A DNA stretch of 64,000 nucleotides from Incurvaria masculella (Eukaryota > Arthropoda > Insecta > Lepidoptera > Incurvariidae). Location of the stretch: positions 12,418,001-12,482,000 of the forward strand of contig OX335647.2 of assembly GCA_946894095.1 (NCBI GenBank), written 5' to 3'. Of the stretch, positions 36,373 to 45,702 are shown piece by piece. The translations under genes were made by a program, and so were the position numbers. How positions within the stretch are numbered: position 1 is the first letter of the stretch; each line of letters opens with the position of its first letter. The notes under the pieces were generated by a model. It did not search any database, was not told the origin of the DNA, and saw only the letters and a list, made by a program, of their open reading frames with translations.

Positions 36373-36539
36373 TACCACACCATGTGTTGTATCATGACTT
36401 ATACCCTCACCCCTGTGTGGTATTGCAAAACTGGTATTGTAAACTGACTGACTGTCCCGCCCGCCGGACAGGCGGCTACGCGGCTGTCTGTTGGCATGCC
36501 TGACTGACTGCTGCCGGCACGGCCGTCCGCAGTCCGTTG

Positions 36540-36880
36540 TCTTTTTTTTATGTAACTGGACATGGATAGCTAACACCATATTGTCATGATATTAGTATAA
36601 CACACCACATGGGAGCTAGGTTCCATGCCTTCCTTATATTGCTCGGATACATTGAACTGGATGGAAAACACGGGCAATTCATTTCCGCTACAACCATAAT
36701 TCATTCAATGCGATGGTACCAACCAGGCGGGATTAACCCTACCACCTAGTAAGTAAGTTTTAAGTGTTGTTAACCATGGTCACCTTAACGGTCACCTAAT
36801 ATAGGACCCAAATGTGCTCAGAGTTGCTTCACCAAGCTTATCAAACCACAAGTTGTTGCGCGACTGAGCTACCGAGTCTT
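36540..36880 (-). repeat. SINE, near full length
   Basis: Inverted copy: TTTTTTTTATGTAACTGGACATGG tail side (36541-36564), the ACACCACATGGGAGCTAGG block, and a head near 36860 (CTGAGCTACCGAGTC). Confidence 0.7.
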
Positions 36881-36934
36881 TGATGTTTGGTTTTTGTATC
36901 TCGGACCGCCGCTGTGGTTTTTAGTCTTTTTATT

Positions 36935-37895
36935 AAATCATTCTCTCATAGCAAAAAGACAGAAAAGGTCAAATATTTATAGATTAATAAAATGTGTTTC
37001 AGAAGAAAGAAAGAAAATACGTTTATTTTTTCTCAACACAACTTAGAACACTTACAAAATTCAAAATACACATTTGTGGAGAAAAAAAAGGAGCCAGCTC
37101 AGCATTTTGTGCTGCAGGTCCCTCTTGATGAGTGAACTACAGCGCTGATTTTACGCTGGTCCGGACACACTTACGACTAACATAAGGTGAGAGCAACAGC
37201 TGTTTGTCGTGAGTGAGGAAACATAATACATAAAACCAGAAAAAATACAGTAAGTAAACCCTTAAAAAAACATGACATAGACCAATTAGTTAAATTATTG
37301 TCAAAGAGAACACACGAGGGAAAAAAAAATACTTTACACAATTAAAGAAAAACACAAAAATACGATCACACGAACTATTTAACAACACAATTAAATTCAA
37401 TTACGAGATACAATTTTATCTTATAAAACACGTAAAACATTTTGAGGGGGCATTTTCATTTCAAAGAACTTCTCAAGGAACACAAAAAGAGCTAATATAA
37501 TGTTATAGATTTTAAAATGTGTAACTTAAAATGACTTTCCGCGTTGGAGCGCAAGAAGCCAGGACTTGCACGCTCGTCTAAAACTACCGTGGGAAAGTTT
37601 ATTTCTCACCGGAGGAGGCAGATTATTCCAGCACTTGGTTGCGCTGTATTTGAAACAGCCCTCAAATCCAACGGATACATGACGCGGCACCTTTAAAAGA
37701 TAGGAACTGGCCCTGGTTTTATATCTATGAGAATCCTGTGACCAGGCGAGTTTCTTGCACACTTTTTACACTTCTCTTGTTGAATGAAAAAGAATGGTTC
37801 ATGTCTCCATGCACATTATTCTAAATTTTAACATAGATGAAAAGTGGTTGTTGTAATATTAATAGTATACTATTAATCGAACATAAAAAAAATTC
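36935..37895 (+). repeat. Duplicated segment, copy split by a LINE
   Basis: Left part 36935-37004 and right part 37767-37895 together match 34955-35150. Confidence 0.7.
37005..37766 (-). mobile_element. 5'-truncated LINE (CR1/Jockey-like) with ORF2 end
   Basis: Codons at 37762-37526 encode YKTRASSYLLKVPRHVSVGF, FKYSATKCWNNLPPPVR and SFRRACKSWLLALQRGKSF then stop, a typical LINE ORF2 C-terminus. About 500 bases of 3' UTR follow, and the + strand starts with GAAGAAAGAAAGAAAAT, the reverse of the tail. The empty site is visible at 35035. Confidence 0.75.
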
Positions 37896-38180
37896 AGCCT
37901 CAACGGTCACCTAATATAGAACCCAAATGTGCTTAGAGTTGCTTCACCAAGCTTATCAAACCACAAACCGTCGCACCAATAGCCTACCGAGTCAGAGTTT
38001 GATGTTTGGTTTTAGTGTCTCGGACCGCCGCTGTGGTTTTTAGTCTTTTTTAAGTAATAAATATATTTTGAAAACCCCCATGACAGGGTAAATACCCCAT
38101 CCTCCCCCCTGTGACCCAGTGTGGTATTTTGATAAACCCCTCCCTCCCACCAAATCGGTCACGGGAATGTTCCCTAAGTA
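37896..38180. repeat. SINE-head-related repeat and GGTCAC-bearing repeat
   Basis: Positions 37896-38045 repeat 36785-36935 (CAACGGTCACCTAATATAG to GTGGTTTTTAGTC). Positions 38130-38180 contain CAAATCGGTCACGGGAATG, an inverted relative of 36050-36090. Confidence 0.5.
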
Positions 38181-38323
38181 GTTTTAATACTAACGCGGCG
38201 AGTCTCACATTTTTTTTCTTTTTGTTAATATTGCTTCTTTAGGCATTCTCAAGATGAGGGTGGTAGACTTCACCTGGCAACATTTGATTATTTTATTACA
38301 TAATTTTGATCAATCTCAGAGAT

Positions 38324-39013
38324 TTAAGGTGGCCCAACCCGGAGGGCCTAACTCATTCGCGGGCACGGTACAAAACCGTGCTGTTGCGCTCTGAGACCTT
38401 CTCTGTTTCAAAGAATAAGACAGGCTCCGTGATGAGGACAACATGTCCACAAAAAAGACAATGTGCATAGTGTATGATTTGGTAATATTTACGAAAATTT
38501 TAATTTCAAAACTAGTTATAGCTAAAAGTAAACCACGACCGCTGTAGTCAAAAATCTAATAAAAACCAAATAGATCATAAATCTTGATTAAATAAGCTAT
38601 GTCTGATGACTAATCTTTTTAACATGTTCTTACTTTATCATTATAAAGTAAACCATATAGCTAAAAGTAAACCACGACCGCTGTAGTCAAAAATCTAATA
38701 AAAACCAAATAGATCATAAATCTTGATTAAATAAGCTATGTCTGATGACTAATCTAAAATTAAGAACATCTATTCTTAATTATCATTGCGTAATCCACCT
38801 CCAAAGTTATTGTATAAAACGCGCGAAAAATTCGAACTTTCGGACCTTATAACTTGGAAACCAAACACAATTTTACAATGCCAATGGTCATCAGACATCA
38901 AGTTCGAACAAATAAAGCTATTTTGAGCAAAATTTTGGATCTCTGACAAGAAATATGGGCGTGATCTTCTTTCCCCTTTTGTATGGGGAGATGAGCGGGA
39001 TGGGCCACCTTAA
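38324..39013 (+). mobile_element. TTAA-type MITE, family A, with internal duplication
   Basis: Ends are as in the other full copies. It is about 140 bases longer because the block around TAGCTAAAAGTAAACCACGA occurs twice (about 38517 and 38655), followed by a small palindrome (TTAAGAACATCTATTCTTAA). Its right TTAA is also the left TTAA of the next MITE. Confidence 0.9.
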
Positions 39014-39488
39014 GGGCCTGGTACTAGCCAAATCGCAAAGTTAGACGAGGCACCCCAAGTTAACTAACTAAGTCTGACGATTATAAGTGTCATTCTTACA
39101 ATATATGATTCCTTGTCTAGGAATTGAATTATTTTCGTTAATGTATGTTTCCTTTTTCTATACAAAATATGTTGCGAAAACGGTGTCCATTTCCGAACTT
39201 TTTTGACTAAATGTAGAAATCTAAAAGCAAATGGAATTTTTTGTTTATGCATATATGCTGTTTTTGCTTATATCTAGAAATCGAATTACTTTCAGATTTC
39301 TAATGAGAAAAATCAACTTTTTTATTTTTATTATTATTTAAATAAATGATGGAATAAAAAAATATTAACAATCCATTATCAGTCTGGAGTTCTATTTGGA
39401 TTTGCTGAAGCGTTTCACTACATATTATTACATTTGTTATAAAGTGCATTTGTATGGCGCGAGTAGTTCGCTAGTCCTAGCGCCTTAA
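39010..39488 (+). mobile_element. TTAA-type MITE, family B, copy 2
   Basis: Nearly identical to 25023-25502 and in the same orientation. Its left TTAA (39010-39013) is shared with the family A MITE. It ends CTAGCGCCTTAA. Confidence 0.92.
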
Positions 39489-39836
39489 TATGACATTTCT
39501 ACATACATTGGGGAATTCCGTACGCAGCACAAAGTGGGCGCAAGTTTCAAGTGAGGTTACATAACTCTTTGAGCAGTTTCCTGTGTTAAGAAATTAATCG
39601 GAAATCTAACAAACAGGAGGCCAATTCTGGGAATTCCGAGTCAATTAATCAAGACTGTTCTCATGAGAGGAATTTACAATGACATTAATTTGGAATACTG
39701 GTAATCGATCGCAGCGCCATATCCGATTTTATATCCATTGCCATTAGCGGTCTGTAGATTCACCAGAAAAGGTCGGAACTCATTTACCGATTGGTGGACT
39801 GTGATGATTCAGCGGTGTGTATTCCGTATGTAAACA
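39489..39836. other. Unannotated stretch between MITE and LINE
   Basis: No gene or repeat recognised. Confidence 0.4.
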
Positions 39837-39837
39837 A

Positions 39838-42690
39838 ATTTTTTTTTTTTATCTCCCTTTTATATTACAATCTGTCGCATATTTGGACATTCAGTAATAG
39901 TTATGTGAATTGTTAGTGTTGGCTTTCTAGGATTGCTTCCAGTGAAGCAACCTAATAGTTTACAAAGGTGAAGGGATCATCTTGTTATGAGGTCTTGAGG
40001 AATTCTCTTCAATCGGCGATATGTGGGCTTTTCATCCATCAGGTGGGTAGCCAGGAAGTTTGGGTGAGTTCTAATGCGCTCTTTATATCGTTGTGTTAGT
40101 TTTTTTGCCTCTTCTGTGACTGTAGGGATAGATAAGTCATCGTGCAGTAAGTTATTTGTGATGTACCAGGGCGCATCCACAATTATTCTGAGCATTTTTG
40201 ACTGAAACCTTTGCAAAATTGCAATATTTGATTTGGAGGCTGTACCCCAGAGCTGGATACCATAGGTCCAGATTGGCTTTATTATACTTTTGTACAGCAT
40301 TAACTTTGCTTCTAGTGACAGTTGAGAATTGCGGCCCAGCATCCAATATAGGTTCCGTAATTGCAGGCTTAGTTGTTTTCTTTTAGTAAAGATGTGCTTT
40401 TGCCAGGTTAGTCTTCTATCTAGATGGAGACCAAGGTATCTAACATCATTGGCTTGAGGTATCTGAACACCGTTGAGGGTTACGGGTGGGCATGTGTCAT
40501 GTCTCAGCGTAAATGTGACATGTACAGATTTGGTTTCGTTTGCGCGTATTCTCCACTTTTTCAGCCATTTTGCGATTTCGTCCAGGTTACTTTGAAGCAT
40601 GACTGAAGCAACTTTTGGATTAGGGTGCGAGGCGAGGACTGCAGTATCATCAGCAAATGTCCCAGTTGTGGTGTTAGTCGTGGTAGGAAGATCATAGGTG
40701 TACAAGAGGTATAATATGGGTCCCAGGACACTGCCTTGTGGGACTCCAGCTCGAATAATATTTAAATTAGTGATTGCATCTCCATATTTTACCATAAAGT
40801 GTCTATTTTCGAGGTACGATTTCAGGATCATAAAACAGCTATTAGGAAGATTTGATTTGATTTTGAAAAGGAGGCCCTCATGCCAGACCCGATCGAATGC
40901 CTGTGAGATGTCAAGAAAGACTGCGGAACAATACTCTTTGGTTTCGAAGGTGTGATAAATTTGTTCAATCAGTCTGTGGACTTGGTCAATAGTTCCATGC
41001 TTTTTCCTGAATCCAAATTGGTGTGACGGTATTATTTCTTTTTTATTAATAATTGGCATGAGTCTAGACAATAAGAGTCGTTCTAGCACTTTTGCAGCGA
41101 TGGGGAGCAGGCTTATCGGCCTATAAGATTTTGGGTCATGGGCACTTTTCCCTTGTTTCAGAACCATCATTATCTGAGAAACTTTCCACTGTGGTGGGAA
41201 GTATTTTAGTCTTAGCACAGCATTATAGATTTGCATTAAGAATGCTATTCCTTTGGATGGCAGTTCTCTAAGAGTACGTGAAGTGATTACGTCATACCCT
41301 GGAGCTTTCTTGGGATCTATGAATTTAATAGCTGTCTTTACTTCATCCGCTGTAAATGTTTTAAGATCATCTGTGTCAGAGGTAGTTTTAAAAAAATTGG
41401 TAATATGCTCTTCATCACTTTCTGGACCCTCAGGGGGATGTGGGGTAAACACTTCAGATAAATGGGTGCCAAAAGTTGTGGCTTTTTCTGAGTCGCTTCT
41501 GGCCCAAGTATTATCTTTTTGTCGTATCGGGGGTTGATGCACAGATGGACGTTTCAGCGTTTTTGTTGCCTTCCACAGCGAATAATCAGTTGCAGCCGTA
41601 GCACTAAGATTTCGTAGATAGTTTTGTGTGCCATCTGTCTTTTCTTTTTCGAGCATTTTCTTCAGTTGTTTTGTCAAGTAGTTGAGTTTTGTCTTAAGTG
41701 TAGGATGTCTTGTTTGTTGCCATTGTTTTCGTAGTTTCCTTTTTTCGGCTACCTTGTCGGCAATGGCTTTTGAGAAGTTTAGGATGGGATCTTTTGTTTG
41801 TGTTATGGGTGTTGAAGCCCAAGAAGCATTTTGGATTTCAGTGGTAAAGAGTTCCACAGCATCTGTGATCTCGGCCTCAGTTTTTAAGCTGACTTTGGTG
41901 CTTAGGTATGTTTCAATGTAATTACGAAAACACTGCCAGTCCGTTTTTTTGTTATGTAGGATACACTTTTCAGGCTTATTCAGTATTTGGTTACTAATAG
42001 TTATTAGCACCGGAGAGTGGTCAGATGAGAGGTCAAAGCCTGATGTCGCTTTGATAACTGAGCTTGGTATATTCTTAATAACGCAAAAGTCTAACAAATC
42101 AGGGAGCCTTTTGCGGTCAGTTGGCCAGTACGTTGGTTCCCGTGATGACACTATGTTTAAACCCAGCTGATTTATTGCACTCAGTAGTTGGCGTCCTTTC
42201 TGGAGAGTTATTCTGGATCCCCAATGCACGTGTTTAGCATTATAATCTCCGCCCACTACAAATCGCATTCCCAGCGTCCTGAAGAATGCTGTATATTGGT
42301 CAGACTTAATGGAGTCTGCAGTGAGTGGGCAGTAAATAGCTGAGAATGTGATTGGACCAGAATGTTCTTCTACAATTACATTGGTGGCTTGGATATAAGG
42401 CTCACAGAACCCATTGCTTTCATATTGTTTTATACTAGCTTTGACAATCACTGCTGAACCGCCATGGGCTTGGCCGTCTGGGTGCAATGTATGATAGATG
42501 TTATAGTGCGGGATTTTTACGAAGCTTTTATTTGTGAAATGAGTCTCGGAGATGAGCATAATGTCTATGTCGTGTTCGTTGATAAATACTATAAGCTCTT
42601 GAGTGCGGTGTGAGAGCCCATTGGCATTCCAGATTGCCACGTTTAGGGTCTTGAATTTTGAGGCAGTTTTGTCATTAGTTCCATTATCCT
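39838..42690 (-). mobile_element. Jockey-clade LINE, 5'-truncated, ORF2 intact
   Basis: The + strand T run at 39838-39851 is the poly(A) tail. The body runs leftward from a breakpoint at about 42690, where a stop precedes the open frame. ORF1 and the 5' UTR are absent. ORF2 fills nearly the whole element. I saw no clear target duplication: flanks are TAAACAAA and AAACTAAT. Confidence 0.9.
39977..42690 (-). CDS. LINE ORF2: apurinic endonuclease and reverse transcriptase
   Basis: A single open frame of about 900 codons from the truncation point; there is no ATG at the start (42640 is GTG) and codons continue upstream to 42689. The endonuclease shows VAIWNANGLS, LISETHF, VGGDYNAKHVHWGS, PDLLDF and the catalytic SSDHSPV. 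Reverse transcriptase shows SYRPISLLP, HQFGFRKKHGT, FLDISQAFDRVWH, AGVPQGSVLGP and TGTFADDTAVLA, with the Asp pair at 40647-40652, then thumb and C-terminal regions ending LITR. All catalytic motifs of both domains are intact. The relatives are Jockey-clade LINEs; the copy at 51.5-54.0 kb is a cousin. The element integrates in the intergenic or intron space between SOAT and syntenin exon 4. Confidence 0.93.
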
Positions 42691-43914
42691 AAACTAATAA
42701 ATGCAAGAATTGGCCTCAGGGCATCGACCATGACACGTGTTGCATGTTGTTTGATACGCACTGCATTTATGTATTGTATCTTGTGTGCGAATAAATATCA
42801 ATAATACGCCTATTATTGTTGGTACCAGAATGTTATCATATTTATGTGCAGAGCGAGTTATGCTTATCAGGACATTTCAAAGCACTGTAGTGCAATTGTA
42901 ATTCTGTCCATCGCATGTAGTACAGTTTTAGGATTCAATATATGGGCATGTTTTTGCGTAGGCATATAAAGATTAACACACTCGTAGGTACTTTATGAGG
43001 TCACGGGAAACACAAAATTCCGTCACACAATACGACGATCAGTCATGAAAATTGATTGTGACACTATCTTAACCATCTAATCATTTGAATTAGTCAGCCA
43101 GCACGTATTTGCATAGATACGCACTTAATGAGTTGGCTACTCGTTATCTGCTCATGCGACAGGTGTAATAATCTCATAAAGCGATATTTCCACTATTTAA
43201 TTATATTTTTCACAAAACATAAGGTCCCATTGAAACTGCTGAGCTCAGAACACAAGGAAAGGCCAATGATGCACATGAGTACATTCTGTAAAATATGGAG
43301 CTGCATAATAAACTGTTCTGTCAAAACAATGAATTGTCACATATTCGGTAAAAAAACCAAATGTTTTTTTAGCGTCATTCAAATGTAAGAAACAATTGAA
43401 AAGTGAGCAATGCAGTGAAAGCAGTTGTTCGTTGACAGATGTGGCGCGAGAGAACAAAACAAAACAGTAAGTACCTGCAAAAGAAAAGATCTACCTAGAG
43501 TCGACATTGGAGTGCAATAGCAAATGTTTAATAACGATTAAAAAAAGGATTGACCGCAATATATTTATACAAATCCTTAAATCCTTCACTGAAAAACATC
43601 TGCACAGGTTTTGTAAGCAGTAGGCACATTTTTAACTTAATGTTAATAACTTAACGCATATTTTGATAGGTCAGAATCCTCCAACTGTTAATATAAAATA
43701 TTGCGAAGGGTTACTGTACTGAACTTTTTAAATATTTTAATTATTTAATACATTGAATGCAAGGGTTTCACCGTGTGCTAACTCAGTAGCCACCATACAA
43801 ACTGAAAGTGACTAATTATTTCGTCCTGGCATCACCTGTTGCAAATTATGTAGTTGGTGCCAAACACTTAAATAAAATTTAAAAAAACTTAAATTCCATA
43901 GGATACTTGAGCGG
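42691..43914. other. AT-rich stretch without recognised features
   Basis: I searched here for the missing syntenin C-terminal exon and found none. No repeat copy recognised. Confidence 0.4.
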
Positions 43915-44104
43915 TTTGTGGGCTCAGGGGCTTGGGGACTTGCGTTCCATGCCAGAAGCCGTGGGTTCGATCCCCGCCCCGTTCATACACCACTTTCTTT
44001 CTGAGTTGGGCGGTTGCATTTCGCCACGAATGCAATTGTTTCATGGTTCGGAATCCATCTAAAACTGCAGGTACTCTACTCCTGCAATATATTCCGGGAG
44101 GTCA
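43915..44104 (+). repeat. SINE with tRNA-like head
   Basis: GTGGGTTCGATCCCCGCCCC is a strong B box; TTCATACACCACTTTCTTTC and CGCCACGAATGC follow as in the 45775 copy. The A box region (GGGGCTTGGGG) is degraded. Confidence 0.7.
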
Positions 44105-44910
44105 CGACATTTTTGGTCACGATAAGGTAAATGGCTGAATCTGGGTTCATATGTTAGAGACCAACCCTCTGATGTTAAATATGTCGGTCTGCATGGCCAA
44201 GTGGTTGCGTTTTCTAGATTGGCTATATAAAATAGATGCTGGTATGTACCTGCTGATGAATATACTGATTATCTGGAAACATTGATACCTATTAATTATA
44301 CAACAATAACCAGACGGTTACTTAATTAAATACTTAAATATACCCAAGGGCGTCGCCAAGGGGGGGCAGGGAGGGGCAGCTGCCCGCCCCCCTAGAGATT
44401 CTAAAAAAGTTGCCAAATATAATGCAACCAAAGTCCTAAGTCTTTGAGTTGATTTGCTTGAAGTTCAAGCCTTGAACAATAATTCCCGTGCGTCGAAACT
44501 CGAATGAATTCACCAATGAGAATGAGAGAAGTATGAATTTTAGTAGGTCAAGTCAACTTGCCCCCCCCCCCTGCGCCTTGGCTGGCGACGCCCTTGATAT
44601 ACCTAAAGTTATATCTGTAACCTAAATCGCCTATAACTACTAAATTCAACCAAAGATTTGTTCAGTTTTTGTATTGCTAGGCAAGTATGTATTAATACTT
44701 TCATGCTTCGTCATTTGCATCCATTTACCATTTCATATGTATTTTTTGTCACCATAACTACTTTTTCAGGCGCCTTATCTAAGTAACGCAACCACTTGGA
44801 ACAGGCAGACTGACACATTTAGCTTCAGAGGGTTGTACTTTATCCCGTGAACCCGGTTTCAGCAATTTACGTTATCGTTACCATTTTTGTCGCGACCTCC
44901 TAGTCTAATA
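44105..44910. mobile_element. MITE family D, copy 2, with insertions
   Basis: The right end CGCGACCTCCTAGTC is intact; the left end is degraded (GGTCACGACATTTTTGG). The CAGGCGCCTTATCTAAGTAA and CAACCACTTGGAACAGGCAG blocks match 27462-27765. About 420 bases are inserted in the middle, including a hAT-like MITE. Confidence 0.7.
44347..44596. mobile_element. hAT-like MITE
   Basis: Inverted ends CAAGGGCGTCGCCAAGG and CCTTGGCTGGCGACGCCCTTG with runs of G and C inside. Flanks AATATACC and GATATACC are a 7-of-8 target duplication, which suggests hAT. Confidence 0.7.
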
Positions 44911-45003
44911 GGGTTAAGCCAGCCCTGCTTGGTGACATCGTATAGGATGAAAAGATGGTCGAATCGGTAATTAAAAATTGTCCCGTGTTTCCATTCAGTT
45001 CAA

Positions 45004-45395
45004 AGTATGTCTAATGTCAGCCTCGGTAGCCCAGTGGTGTGACGCCTCGCGATTCGATAAGCTGGGTGAAGCACCTCTGAGCGCGGTTAGGTTCTAGATG
45101 GGTGCCCATTTTCAACAGTTGAGGCTGGCCGTGGTTCTAATTCCACGTAATACTGAAGGTCCCTTTCCTACTTACTAGTGGGTTGGGTTAATCCCGCTCG
45201 GATTGGTACCAACGCATTGAATGAACAATGGTCAAAGTGCCAATGAAAATTCTCCGTGTTTTCCATGCAGTTCAATGTAGGCGAGCAATATAAGGTAGGT
45301 CTTGGCATGGCACCTAGTTCCCATGTGATGTGTTAGGCTAACATCTGACAGTCAGTTTGGTAGTAGCCATCCATGTCCAGTTGCATAAAAAACAA
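45004..45395 (+). repeat. SINE, most complete copy
   Basis: The head CAGCCTCGGTAGCCCAGTGG resembles a tRNA A box region. Then come AAGCTGGGTGAAGCACCTCT, GAGGCTGGCCGTGG, the TCCATGCAGTTCAATGTAGG body, and CATCCATGTCCAGTTGCATA followed by an A run. It lies just downstream of syntenin exon 4 (- strand). Confidence 0.8.
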
Positions 45396-45438
45396 ATGTA
45401 AACTGTATGAGGGGAGCAGGTGTGGATGGGATACTCAC

Positions 45439-45702
45439 TTGCTGATCATGTGCTTGTAGATGTAGTGCGGGATGATGGTGACGTTGACGATGGAGGGGCT
45501 CTGCTCGATGACGCGCGAGATCTCCTTGTCCTTCATGCCAGCGACGTTGCGCGTGTTGATCTCGACGAGCTGGTGCTCCGTGAGCAGCCCGTTGCGCGCC
45601 GCCGACGAGTCCTTCACGAGCCCGGTCACCTTGCCGTCCTTGAAGTGGAACCCGATGTGCCCCAGCGAGTCCTTGTGCAGCGTCACCGTCCGCTCGAACG
45701 GC
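45439..45702 (-). CDS. SDCBP: Syntenin exon 4 (PDZ2)
   Basis: The acceptor CATTCGGGCAG precedes 45702; donor GTGAGT follows at 45438. The exon starts with G completing Arg, then PFERTVTLHKDSLGHIGFHF, KDSSAARNGLLTEHQLVEIN and VTIIPHYIYKHMIS. The SSAARNGLLTEH block is almost invariant in animal syntenins. It ends two bases into a codon, so at least one more exon must follow. Confidence 0.94.

Noticed and set aside
43973..43990. A possible functional tRNA gene at the GTTCGATCCCC box
   Set aside because: The A box and acceptor stem are degraded and the sequence continues into a SINE body; no tRNA cloverleaf is supported.
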